From Elymus sibiricus (taxonomy: Eukaryota > Streptophyta > Magnoliopsida > Poales > Poaceae): DNA of 64,000 bases. The notes under the pieces were generated by a model. That model was not told where the DNA came from. It worked only from the letters and a program-made list of their open reading frames with translations, and did no database searches. Shown one piece after another: positions 46,440-57,491 of this stretch. The position numbers were made by a program, and so were the translations under genes. The stretch covers positions 399,113,886 to 399,177,885 of the forward strand of contig CM077666.1 of the NCBI GenBank assembly GCA_039707655.1, in the 5' to 3' direction. Position 1 is the first letter of the stretch; the number at the start of each line of letters is the position of its first letter.

Positions 46440-47368
46440 TAAATGTCAGTGCTCTTGCTGAGTGCTTGAAAAACACATTTATACCTCGCATATTACACTT
46501 TTTTGCATATCATATACTGCATGAGTAAACTTTGAAAGTTCTTTGCACAAACACGATACACACGAGGCTTTCTTCCCTCCCTGCTCTCGCGAGAGGCGAA
46601 CATGTCGTGGCGATCTACCTACCTCTCCAGCGTTAATCGGGGGCCCCATCTCCCTCCGTTTGTCGCTCCGCGATGGGAGATTTGGAGATTCTAGGGCTTC
46701 AGTCTGGTAGTGGTAGGTGTAGGAATAGTTAGGGTTTGTGTCCAACCAGCTGCGACGAGACGATGGCATCGTCGTCGGCATGGAATAAATTCTCCCTGCA
46801 TTGCCTCTGTTCTGATGGTGCTACGTACCACCGGGATGCGTGTGGAGGATGGTGTGGTCCTCATGGAGTCGGCGCTCGACGAATAGTGGCATTTTGTCAT
46901 TGTTATGGTCTTCACGGCTCAATACCATCTGGAATTCCTCCGGTGAGATGGAAGTAACCGAGCTCACACATAGATTCTTACCGTCTCCTAGGGGATGCGG
47001 CCCTATGGTTTCTTGGCATGCGTGCACACCGGCGAGTTTTGGTGTCATGTGCTTGTGCTTCAGATTGATTCAAGGGTTCCACGATGTCGATTGCGGCTCT
47101 GGGGCGCTGGTACCTAGGGCAGGTGTACAAAGATTTCTCGGTTGTAATCGACAAGGTCAGGCCGGCTCCAGTAGGAGAGCAACGACAACAACACGTCACC
47201 ACCTCATTCTGGCGCGACGGTAATGGTCTTTCGTTGGTGTAGGGATCTCCATGTTTTTTTTAATGTTTGGAGGTCCTTTGTGCTTGAATTTTTGTTATAA
47301 TAATAGTTCCGGAGCATATATTTGGAAAAAATATACAGCATGAATATATACAGAGCGTCCATACATAC
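46440..47368. other. Intron 5 of SCPL copy A, shared older insert
   Basis: From about 46930 to 47230 this matches copy B intron 5 (52440-52700), including ggtgagaYggaa, ggatgcgRccct and caaggtcaggccggctccag. The sequence was therefore present before the two genes duplicated. It extends further left in copy A (46560-46930), which copy B lacks. It may be an ancient retroposon; no coding frame is supported. Confidence 0.55.
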
Positions 47369-48364
47369 CTTCCGAGATCTTTTGAGCGATAAATGGTACA
47401 AGTTGTCCAGCAAGGGAGTCTCCCCCGATGTAGAGAGGATTTGCGAGGAACTCGTGATGGTCAGTGAACCACTAGACGTTGTCACGTGGATTGAACTAAT
47501 CAGTACTCGATCCCTCAAAGAAAAAAGAACTAACCAGTACTCAGTCGAAGTAGACTAATTAGTGGGTCGAAGTAGCTACGATACCTTGATGAGGAGTTCA
47601 TGGAGCTGCAAGGAGGTGGATACTTCCCCAACATGGTAGCCTTGGGGTCGTCTTGAAAAGGAAAATCCTGCCCCAACCGGTGTATCGACGAAAAGGATAT
47701 TTGCCACCTGCATGCAGATGGACACTATCAACACAGAACTGAACCTGCATATGTATGTGATGCGCAGAACCAGACCGACCTTGGTCCATGAGTACGGATT
47801 GATTTTCAGACGCGGTACGGTGCCATTGTAAGGCTCTGGGACGAACTGGAATGGACCTGCACATGTATGGAATAATATGATATGATGTCGGAGAGCAATA
47901 TGAGATTCAACGCTCCAGAATGCAGAAAAGATGTACCGATCTCTAAGGCGAGGCCGCTGAGCACGGAGCAGCGGTCGCCGCCGCTGAGCCAGAGAAGGAA
48001 AGGGGCATCCTCCGTGCCGGCCTCCGACTCCACGAAGTAGTAGAACAGCTCGGTGCCGTTGTCCTCGTCCACCTCCACGTACCTTGTGATTGAGCAGCAG
48101 TAGCAGGTCATATATCCTATCCAATGGAGTCGATCAAGGAGGTCGTAGCTCCTGCCGTCTTGATGCGTACAAAACTTAATTAACTGAAGAACGGGTGAGA
48201 AATGGGTACCCGGTCTCGAGGTGGAAGGGGAGGCGGCCCTGGAAGCCGGGGAGGCTGGTCACCACCTTGGAGCTGGAGGCTGCGGCGGCGAGGGCGAACT
48301 GTCCTGTGGTGGTAACCGCGGTCGAGAGGAAGAAGCAGAGCAGCAGCAGCTGCCGCCCGTCCAT
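47369..48364 (-). CDS. Serine carboxypeptidase-like protein, copy A, exons 1-5 (N-terminal half)
   Basis: Five exons on the minus strand: 48210-48364 (ATG at 48364), 47937-48082, 47780-47856, 47585-47707 and 47369-47471, all with GT-AG introns. They encode residues 1-202. A hydrophobic signal peptide (RQLLLLCFFLSTAV, residues 4-17, with an Ala-rich tail to about 29) predicts entry to the secretory pathway. Then come LPGFQGRLPFHLETGYVEV, typical of mature SCPL N-termini, the oxyanion-region motif LWLSGGDRCSVLSG, DTPVGAGFSFSR and the nucleophile motif GGDSLAG (Ser186). NGT is a possible glycosylation site. Where copy B has an extra base, exon 2 here reads correctly (GLALEIG). Exon 5 ends in the same phase as exon 6 at 29341, 18 kb downstream. 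A Mutator-like element sits 134 bp before the ATG. Confidence 0.9.
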
Positions 48365-48498
48365 TCTACTTCCTTTTGCGATATTTTGGCTGTTCTCTGC
48401 AAGAGGCTGATCTAGATTGACGACAGGGCGCTAGGCCACGGCATCGAGATCTGTCACCTGTGGTGGTGGATCGGCGACAAGGTATGGCCCATATACAG
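48365..48498 (-). promoter_or_regulatory. Proximal promoter of SCPL copy A, truncated by an insertion
   Basis: 134 bp that align with the region upstream of copy B (gacagggcgctaggccacgg and neighbours). A TATA-like stretch (gtatatgg on the minus strand, about 48490-48497) lies at the point where the Mutator-like element is inserted. Upstream promoter homology resumes at 50190 on the far side of it. Confidence 0.45.
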
Positions 48499-50180
48499 GG
48501 ATTTTTTTAAAATATTACTATTTTTATAACAAATTCCGATAATATATAACCTAAATCGGAAATATCACTTATATGACCCTGTCGGCCTCCCGTAGGCCGA
48601 AGAGGGACTTTTCGGTCTAGCCGAAGCCGAAGTGGGCTTTTCGTCCTACCATGGGCCAAAGAGTAGCGGTTTTGGACCGAAGAGCACTCTTCTGCCAACC
48701 GTAGACCGAAGAGCACTCTTCTGCCTATCGTAGTAGGCCGAAGAGTGCTCTGTCGTGCTGCACATGTGTTTCGTAATAGCATGCATGCAAAGATTTAATG
48801 TGGCCTCGTACGTGTGTGTACTATGCATTTGAATACTCACATGTCCGGGCCAGAACGTATACACACAGCCGAATGCCAACACACACATGCATGTACATAC
48901 TCGGATACTAGCGCGCCAGCTAGATATGGTACGCACAAGCTGAAAGAGTCAATAGACAGATAAACAGGCAACATGGAAATCTAGGGCATCTCCAACGGCG
49001 ACCCTCTGTCCGGACCGCGTGGTTCGGACGTGTTGTGCCATTCAACGCGGGCCTGTATCGGTTCGCAGGGCGGTCCAAACGTCATTTCTCCCGCGAACCG
49101 GAGACAAACGTGTGAGTGGGGGTGGGGGTGGGGGGCTTTGTGGGCGTCCGGACAGCTCCCACGCGCACTTCTGACCACACTGGCCCACCCAAACCCCCTC
49201 CTCCCTCGCCCGCGAGCATTCCCGTCCGGCGCCACCTGCCCACATTCATGCAGTTGTAGAGCAGCCGCTCCACATTGAAGACGGCTCATGGCATTATGAC
49301 TGCCGTGGACGATGCCGTGTCGTGCCGCGCCTCCCGTGCCATCCGCCGTCAACGCGCGCGTAACCGCGCCGTGCCGACAGAGAAAGAAGCCGGTTACGCA
49401 GAGATTGACGGGTCGGTGGCCAGCGCGTCCGCGTCCGTCGTCAACATCGGGGGAAAGTAGAACACGGGAGGCCGTCACCGCTTGGATCCCAGAAAGTTTG
49501 AAATGTATGCGGGCAGCGTTGGATGACCGCCTCCAGCATCCATGTCCGCGGACTGGTCCCCCTGTCCGCAGACGGATGCGGGATAAAATTTGCGGGTCGC
49601 CATTGAAGATGCCCTTATACAACGTAGTAAATATGGTGCGTTCGTGCTGATCCTAAGTACATGCATGCAAAGGTTGCCTACCGTTTTCTAAGTGCATGCA
49701 TGCAATGACTCGGTGGGTACGTATGTGTATCACGTATTTGAATACCCATACGCATACATATGCGGATACTTGCGCCACCGGCCAGCACGTATACGTGCGT
49801 ACCCGAATAGTCATGCATAGCCAGAACCTGAAGGATTCACGAAGATAAATACTAGTTACGTGACTCGTTGGATGTTGAACGGAGTCTTCATTGGCTACAG
49901 AGATCTTTCCGGCCAACATGTTACACGGAGAGTCCTCTTCGGCTTACGGTAGGCAGAAGAGTCCTTTTCGGCCTACTGTGGGCAGAAGAGTGTTCTTCGG
50001 CCCGGAACCGCTACTCTTCAGCCCACGGTAGGATGAAAAGCCCACTTCGGCTTTGGCTAGACTGAAAAGTCCCTCTTCGGCCTACGGGAGGCCGACGGGG
50101 TCATATAAGTGATAATTTCGATTTAGGTCATATATTATCCGAATTTGTTATAAAAATAATAACATTTAAAAAAAAAATCA
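48499..50180. mobile_element. Mutator-like element (MULE) in the copy A promoter
   Basis: A 1682-bp element with a perfect 9-bp target duplication catatacag (48490-48498 and 50181-50189) and long terminal inverted repeats of about 250 bp (48499-48775 and 49895-50180). Both arms contain ttataacaaattc, cacttatatgacc and cggcctcccgtaggccgaag. The long TIR and 9-bp duplication define the Mutator superfamily. There is no transposase. Inside the arms, 48781-48960 and 49660-49860 share diverged direct similarity. A smaller TIR element is nested at 48984-49614. Confidence 0.92.
48984..49614. mobile_element. TIR element nested in the MULE
   Basis: A 631-bp element whose first 21 bases (gggcatctccaacggcgac and two more) are inverted at its end with two mismatches. 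Flanking triplets are CTA and TTA, compatible with an aged PIF/Harbinger-type TWA target, though the superfamily is not certain. The interior is GC-rich, with spurious frames on both strands. Confidence 0.7.
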
Positions 50181-50189
50181 CATATACAG

Positions 50190-50741
50190 CACGTGGCGTG
50201 GCGGTCCATCAATGCGATCCGTACGGTCTGGTTCATATTTTTTTTCCTTAAAAAAAAGACCCTAATAGTGTTCCCTGGGAAACATGGCATTTGCAAAAGC
50301 AAAAAAAAAAAAAAAACATGGAAAGCACATGACAATTTCTTCACGAATACATGGCAACTTATGCAAAGAAGGGATTTTGCTGCAAAAATTGCCGTGTTCG
50401 CCCGAAAGAGTTGTCGTACTCTTGCAACATAAATTGCCGTGAAAAACGTTCACAATGACATCCTTCCCACGAAACGTTCCTTGAATAGCGTTACCCAAAA
50501 AAGGGTCTAATTGATATATTTTGATTTCATATAAACAAAGGGCCGTGCTATGCGTCGGCCGGCTGATCTTTTTTAAAAATTGGCCGGGTCGCGAGCCGTC
50601 CGTCCATGATTCTCACCATAATTCCCACTATAAGAAACAAGTTTAGGCCACACTGCTAATCCAAACAAACTTCACCAAATAAGGTATGTGTAGACGAACA
50701 TATATAGCCTAGACCTACTAGATGATGTTATTACAGGTAGA
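50190..50741. other. Distal promoter of SCPL copy A and 3' flank of copy B
   Basis: 50190-50620 matches 54026-54440 upstream of copy B (ggcggtccatcaat, gtgctatgcgtcgg, agccgtccgt). It was therefore the copy A upstream region before the MULE arrived. Similarity ends near 50622, which marks one edge of the tandem duplication. 50623-50741 holds the copy B 3' UTR. Confidence 0.6.
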
Positions 50742-51982
50742 CTAGAGTGGCTGGCCCAGCATCCAACGGTTGAACATGGCGTAGCACCTCTCGGGCTCGT
50801 ACTGAGGCGCCGTGTGCCCGGCTCCCTGCAAAACCAGCCCGCAACAACAGCTTATTAGAACTTACAATCCATGAATAATCACGCGCACCACATACGCGGT
50901 CAGCAAATGTCACTACCTTTACGGTCGCGAATGTCATGTTGTTGGAGTAAGTTATGGTGAATCTGCAAACCCGTGAAATGAAAATCAAGCAGAGGCATCA
51001 CTGTTAGCGAGTGAGAGAAACAGAGCAGGCAAGGCAATCAATCACACAATGGAAGGATGACGAACCCGGCAGACTGGCCGTCGAGATGCCAGGCCCTCCA
51101 GTCGTCGACGACGGGGAAGCCGAGCGACCTCACCCATGCCTGCGTCCCCAGGTGCGGCAGAATCGCATCGTGGTCGCCGCTGTCGACACCAATCAAAAAA
51201 CTCAGTCAGGTTCCGGCTTTCAGCCGATCAAATATCCCAGTTTCAGTAGCAACGAACGATCAAACCACCTTGAGACGATATCCGAGCCTCACTTATTACC
51301 TGTACACCAGCGCACGGTAACCGTTGGCGGTGACATTCCGGTGGTACTTGATGCTGCTTCCGATGTCCACGGCGTACGGCAGGTCGCCGTTGTGGCACCT
51401 CACCCACTCGTCCACGGTGCCGTCCTTGATCCCCAGGGCGTCTCGGGTGAGCGCGTCGTTTGCCCAGAAATACGACAGGTAAGCCGTGTAGCTCTGCACC
51501 CATGCGTCGCGTGTGTAGGATCAAGTCAACTCAAGGAATGTAAACATACACTTCAATGGTTAGAGGTCTGTGGCTCTGCTATGTTGACTTACAATACAGC
51601 CCAATGGCACACGAGGTGGCGGGTGCTTCACTCGTTTCCCCGTTACGATTACTGTTGCTTCCTCGCTTAGGATCTTCCGGCCAGCACCAGCTGACTTGTC
51701 CGTCTCGGTGCCTGGTCTAGGAGATGCATAAACGCAATTGTCCAGCAAAATTTGGGCGACCATAACTTCGTAGAGGAGCTGCAATTTGAATTGCATACAG
51801 TACATACATAACCTTCAGTCGAGTACTAATAGGGAGCTGGTACGCAGCTTGAAAGTATTTGTAGGATATCTCGTTCTTACATTGTTGAAAGTGCCTAGAG
51901 ACTGAGCACACAGTGTATTTGTAGGATTCATGTAGTCTTCTCCTTGGCAATGCCCCAATATTGTCTACAGAAGAAAAAATAA

Positions 51983-52008
51983 GACACACACACACACACA
52001 CACACACA
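51983..52008. repeat. CA microsatellite in copy B intron 7
   Basis: About 13 CA units lie just outside exon 8, at the same place as the AGAC/AAAC tract of copy A. Confidence 0.9.
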
Positions 52009-52308
52009 GTAACATGCATATCAATTGGAGTGCAGAAATTTTTGATGCGTGCAGATATATTGGAATAAATGGATGTAGATGCGCGCGTTTAATTACCTCA
52101 TATAACTGATCTGATATTATACCAACTCCATGAGCATATGGCACTCTAGAGCTAACATCAATGCTTTCGCCTGTCCCCGGGTTGCCTACCAGATAGCCCT
52201 GGTAGCGAGGAAACTCTTAGCATAGATATATATTGCATGAAGTCTTTTGGAAAAAAACTATGATGGTTACCTTGAGATTAAGGATGGGGCTCCTTCCAGC
52301 TTCAATAC

Positions 52309-52859
52309 CTGCAGAACACAGATATAGAATTGAACTAGGTAAACATAATTAAAAAATCGTGGTTGAAATTTAACCAATTATACTTTTGAGAATCTAAAAT
52401 AGTATGCTATGCTTTTGCGAGTTTTCGCTACATGAGCTATACTTTGTCCGGTGAGACGGAATCAACAGAGCTCAGACGTAGATTCCTACTGTCTCCTCGG
52501 GGATGCGACCCTTTGGTTTCCTGGCATGCGTGCACGCCGGCAAGTTTTGGTGTCAGGTGCTTCAGATTGATTCAAGGGTTCCACGATGTCGACTGCAGCT
52601 CTGGTGCACTGGTCTCTAGGGCACGTGTACGAAGACTTCTCGGTTGTAATTAACAAGGTCAGGCCGGCTCCAGTAAGAGAGTGACGACAACAACACGTCA
52701 CCCTCTCGTTCTGGCAACGATAGTGGTCCTTCGTTCGTCAAGGGATCTTGATGTATTTGTTTTTTTTTTATGTTTGGGGGTGCTTTGTGCTTCCTATGAA
52801 ATTTTGTTATACTAGTTCCGGGTTATATTCAGAAATATATAGACAGCGTCCATACATAC
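52309..52859. other. Intron 5 of SCPL copy B (551 bp)
   Basis: Shows the intron in its unexpanded form. 52440-52700 is the older insert shared with copy A. A poly-T stretch lies near 52760-52770. No coding sequence. Confidence 0.7.
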
Positions 52860-53932
52860 CTTCCGAGATCTTTTGAGCGATAAATGGTACAAGTTGTCCA
52901 GCAAGGGAGTCTCCCCCGATGTAAAGAGGATTTGCGAGGAACTTGGGATGGTCAGTGAACCACTAGACGTTGTCACGTGGATTGAACTAATCAGTACTCG
53001 ATCCCTCAAAGAAAAAAGAACTAACCAGTACTCAGTCCAAGTAAACTAATTAGTGGGTCGAAGTAGCTACGATACCTTGAGGAGGAGTTCATGGAGCTGC
53101 AACGAGGTAGATACTTCCCCGACATCGTAGCCTTCGGGTCGTCTTGAAAAGGAAAATCCTGCCCCAACCGGTGTATCGACGAAAAGGATATTTGCCACCT
53201 GCAGATGGACACGATCAACAAAGAAATGAACCTGCATATGTATGTTCGATAGCCACTACCTAGTAAGCTGTGATGTGCAGAACAAGACCGACCTTGGTCC
53301 ATGAGTACGGATTGATTCTCAGACGCGGTACGGTGCCATTGTAAGGCTCTGGAACGAACTGGAATGGACCTGCAGTTGCCACCATGCACATGATATGATA
53401 TCGGAGAGCAATATGAGATTCCACGCTTGAGAATGCAGAAAAGATGTACTACCGATCTCTTAAGGCGAGGCCGCTGAGCACCGAGCAGCGGTCGCCGCCG
53501 GTGAGCCAGAGGAGGAAAGGGGCATTCTCGCCGCCGGCCTCGGACTCGACGAAGTAGTAGAACAGCTCGGTGCCGTTGTCCTCGTCCACCTCCACGTACC
53601 TTGTGATTGAGCAGCGGTAGCTGGTCATATAACCTGCCCGATGGAGCCGATCTAGGAGATCGTGCCTCCTACCCTACCGCCTTGGTGCATGTGGAAAAAT
53701 AAGCTGAAGAAGAAAGCGAGGAACGGGTACCCGGTCTCGAGGTGGAAGGGGAGGCGGCCCTGGAATCCGGGGAGGCTGGTCACCACCTTGGAGCTGGAGG
53801 CTGCGCCGGTCCAGAGGAAGAACCAGAGCAGCAGCAGCAGCCGCCCGTCCATTTCTACTTCCTTCTGCGATATTTTGGTTGCTCTCTGCAAGAGGCTGGT
53901 ATAGATTGATGACAGGGCGCTAGGCCACGGCA

Positions 53933-53984
53933 TCGAGACCTGTCACCTTTTTTTTTTTTTTTGAGGAACTCGAGACCTGTCACC
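53933..53984 (-). mobile_element. 22-bp LINE-type insertion stub with 15-bp target duplication
   Basis: tcgagacctgtcacc occurs at 53933-53947 and again at 53970-53984. Between them are 15 T residues and gaggaac. Copy A has the target once and no insert. Read on the minus strand the insert is gttcctc plus a poly-A tail, as expected of a target-primed LINE or SINE insertion truncated after almost no synthesis. It lies 81 bp upstream of the copy B ATG. Confidence 0.85.
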
Positions 53985-54514
53985 TGTGGTGGGGGATCGG
54001 CGACAAGGCATGGCCCAAATACAGCACCTGCCGTGGCGGTCCATCAATAATGCGATCCGTTGTTCATATTATTTTTCCCTTAGAAAAAGACCCTTCCCTG
54101 TGCTGGGAAACATGACATTTGCGAACTTTTTAAAGCAGATTCTTTGAAAGCACATGACAATTTCTTCAGGAATACATGGCAACTTCTGCAAAGAAGGGAT
54201 TTTGCTACGAAAATTACGTGTTCAACTGAAAGAATTGTCATGCTCCCGGAACATAAATTGCCGCGAAAAACGTTCACAAATGTCATCCTTCCCAAGGAAC
54301 ATTCCCTGGATAGCATTACCCAAAAAAATGTCTAATTTATATATTTTGATTTCATATAAACAAAGGGGCGTGCTATGCGTCGGTAAGCTGATCTTTTTTA
54401 AAGATCGGGTCACAAGCCGTCCGTTCATGATGGTCACCGTACGATTCCTCTTCTCTATTTCCTCCATTGCAACAAGGTCCTTGTGGCAATTGCAATAGGA
54501 CCCTTGTCATAGAG
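53985..54514. other. Upstream region of SCPL copy B
   Basis: Aligns with 48480-48498 plus 50190-50620 of copy A, apart from small indels, up to about 54440. The duplication edge is near there. The following 70 bp (cattgcaacaaggtcc and neighbours) are unrecognised. No gene. Confidence 0.6.
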
Positions 54515-57491
54515 CTAAAGTGCAGCAGGTCGTCCAAGGGGACAACAATACCCAATTTTTCCATATGATTGCAAATGAAAAACGCAGAAAGAAGAAAAAA
54601 ATTCCAGTTTGAGCAGGATGCGGGTACAATTATAAACAACTATTTGGTGCTCCTGAGGACAATTTCGTGTCTCTGGACGAGCACATGGTTGGGGATATTC
54701 CTCAACTCGGGATCGATGAGAATGAGATTTTATCCGCACCATTCACGGAGAAAGAGGTATTTGAGGCCATATCACAGATGAAGAATAATAAGGCACCTGG
54801 CCCAGACGGCTTCCCAGCAGAATTTTATAAGAAATGCTGGCATATCATTAAGGGCGACCTAGTGCCAATGTTCCATGACTTATTTAATGGCCAACTACAG
54901 CTATTCCACCTAAACTTTGGAACAATAACGTTGTTGCCAAAGAAGGAGGAGGTAGTGTGCATTGAGCAGTTCCGACCGATATGACTGCTCAATGTGAGCT
55001 TTAATTTTTTTCCTAAAGTTGGTACAAACCGACTGACGCGGATTGCACATAGTGTAGTGCAACTAACTCAGACGACATTCATGCCGGGCAGAAACATACT
55101 GGAGGGTGTGGTTGTCCTACATGAAACACTTCATGAGATCCACTCGAAGAAACTGGATGGGGTGGTCTTCAAAGTGGATTTCGAAAAAGCGTACGATAAG
55201 ATTAAATGGCCGTTCCTCCAACAAGCCTTATGTATGAAGGGATTCGACAATTCCTGGAGGAAGCAGGTCGATTCATTTGTACAAAAAGGCAGCGTCGGAA
55301 TTAAAGTGAATGATGACATAGGTCACTACTTCCAGAGGCACAAGGGTCTAAGACAGGGGGGCCCGATGTCTCCTATCTTGTTCAACATAGTAGCGGATAT
55401 GTTGGCAATTCTCATAGGAAGAGCTAAAGAGGACGGTCGAGTGGGAGGACTAGTACCACATCTTGTAGATGGTGGGTGTCCATACTACAGTACGCTGATG
55501 ATACTATAATTTTCATGGAACATGATTTGGCAAAGGCCAAAAATATGAAGTTTGTGTTATGCCTATTCGAACAATTGTCGGGATTGAAGATTAATTTAAA
55601 CAAAAGCGAATTGTTCTGTTTTGGGAGAGCCAAAGAGGAACAAGATGCTTATAAACAATTGTTCGGATGTGAACTGGGTACCCTACCGTTTAGTTATCTG
55701 AGCATACCAACTCATCATCGCAAGCTATCTAATAAGGAGTGAAAGTCTATTGAAGATCGATTTGAAAAAAAAACTAAGCTGCTGGAAAGGTAAGCTTATG
55801 TCATACGGAGGTCGGCTAGTACTAATAAACTCAGTGCTCACGAGTATGCCGATGTTCCTCCTGTCTTTCTTTGAAGTACCTGTAAGGGTACGGAAAATGT
55901 TAGACTTCTATCGATCACGATTTTTTTGGCAGAGTGATGAAGTAAAGAGGAAATACATGCATACTAAGGGCCAGTTCTTTTGCTGGCTTTTAGAATAAGC
56001 TCAAATAAGCTGCCCCCTACCCAGCTTATTCTAGAAGCCCAACCAAATTTATTCTTTTAGAAGCCTACTAATTAAGACTTGACTAGTAGGCTTCTAAAAA
56101 AATATTTTTAGTTGGGCTTCTAGAATAAGCTGAGTAGGGGGCAGCTTATTCTAGAAGCCCAAAAAAGCTACCAAAAGAACTGGCCCTAAGTGGGATATCA
56201 TTTCTAGGCCGAAGGACCAGGGTGGTCTCGATATTGAGAATTTAGAGGTAAAGAATAGATGTCTGCTCAGCAAATGGTTGTACATGCTTTCTGTTGAGAC
56301 CGAAGGCACGTGGGTACAAATTTTACGTAATATGTACTTGCAATCTAAGACCTTGGCCCAGGTTACCGTTAGACCCAATGATTCACCTTTCTGGAAGGGG
56401 TTAATGAGAATGAAAGCAACTTTCTTCAATGGGACTAAATTTATCATTGGAAATGGTAACTCGACTAGATTCTGGGAGGATACATGGTTAGGGGAGACGC
56501 CTTTAGCCACGCAATATCCATCTCTCTATAATATTGTACAGCGTAAGGAGGCTTATGTTGCTACAGTATTACAGTCTAATCCTCTAAATATTCAATTTCA
56601 GAGATCTTTAGTTGGAGACCGATGGGAAGCATGCCTGCATCTGGTGAGAAGGTTGATGGACGTTCACCTCTCGGATGAGCCTGATAGTATTCACTGGAGA
56701 TTAACTATGAACGGTATCTTTTCAGTGAAGTCTATGTATGTAGACCTAATTGACTCTGGTCCGATTCTGAAATCGATACATATTTGGAAGACCAACGTGA
56801 CACTAAGAATCAAAGTCTTCATGTGGTTTGTTCACAAGGAGGTGATTCTGACTAAGGATAATTTGGCAAAGCGTAATTGGGAGGGTAGTCAAAGATGTTG
56901 CTTTTGTGATCAAGATGAAACTATTAAACACCTCTTTCTCGTTTGTCCACTAGCCAAACTATTATGGCGCTCAATTCATATAGCCTTTAATATCACCCCT
57001 CCAAATAGTATTCACACGTTATTTGGGACGTGGCTAAATGGAGTAGAGAAAAATACTGCGAGACATATTCGGATACGAGTATGCGCATTACTTTGGGCTA
57101 TATGGAACTGTAGAAATGATATGGTTTTTAACAGACAACAAACTCGTATAAATATTTTGCAGGTCATCTACAGGGCCACTGCTTGAATCCGTACATGGTC
57201 GTTACTCACTCCTGCAGAAGCCAGGGAGCCTTTGGTTACTGGGTCTACCCGATGGGAGACGGTAGCTCAGGATATCTACAACCGGTTTGGATGGCGGTCC
57301 AGTATAGGCTAGGTGTTTAGTCATCTCGTCCTATTTTCTCCGGTTGTGGCATTTTTTTCCTTTTGATTACTTTTTAAGCTCTGATAGAGCTTGTACTGGA
57401 CCACATACCTTTTGGATACTTTGCTTAATAAAGGGGTTGCATGCATCACTCTGATGCAGAGGCCGAAGGTAATCCTCCTTTTCTAAAAAAA
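54515..57491 (+). pseudogene. LINE (L1-type) ORF2 remnant with reverse transcriptase and zinc-binding domain
   Basis: 5'-truncated. It begins within the linker before RT (GDNNTQFFHMIANEKRR), then RT motifs APGPDGFPAEFYKKCW, FKVDFEKAYDKIKW, GLRQGGPMSPILFN and the active site QYADDTIIF (55482-55508). A CW.GK.LSYGG-like region follows, and then the zinc-binding RVT domain (CCFCDQDETIKHLFLVC) ending at a stop at 57184-57186. Stops occur at 54982 and 55740, with frame changes near 55470 and 55770. A MITE interrupts it at 55968-56186. The 3' end is an A run at 57485-57491. The element copied itself by target-primed reverse transcription when active; this copy is dead. Its orientation is opposite to the SCPL genes. 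Confidence 0.9.
55968..56186. mobile_element. Tourist-like MITE inside the LINE
   Basis: A 219-bp near-perfect palindrome. It starts gggccagttcttttg and ends caaaagaactggccc, with TAA on both sides (55965-55967 and 56187-56189). It is of the PIF/Harbinger type and distinct in sequence from the MITE at 6298. It interrupts the LINE coding sequence after EVKRKYMHT, and the frame resumes on the far side. Confidence 0.93.

Larger units (their letters stand above)
50742..53852 (-). pseudogene. Serine carboxypeptidase-like gene, copy B, all 13 exons, one-base frameshift
   Basis: Exons on the minus strand: 53731-53852 (ATG at 53852), 53453-53599, 53293-53369, 53076-53198, 52860-52962, 52271-52308, 52097-52198, 51881-51964, 51593-51778, 51300-51493, 51066-51179, 50917-50962 and 50742-50825 (TAG). 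Splice sites are all GT-AG. The intended product would be about 472 residues, with a signal peptide (RLLLLLWFFLWTG), the Ser motif GGDSLAG, the Asp motif SGDHDAILP and the His motif GAGHTAPQYEP. Near 53460-53461 copy B reads tcttaagg where copy A reads tctaagg. The added base makes exon 2 147 bp instead of 146. The shifted frame ends at TGA in exon 4 (53089-53091) after 151 residues, before the catalytic Ser. The remaining exons look well preserved, so the lesion is recent, or possibly a sequencing error. Confidence 0.92.

Noticed and set aside
51011..51670. Plus-strand open frame of 219 codons
   Set aside because: It is antisense to SCPL exons 9-11 and open only because of their GC-rich third positions.
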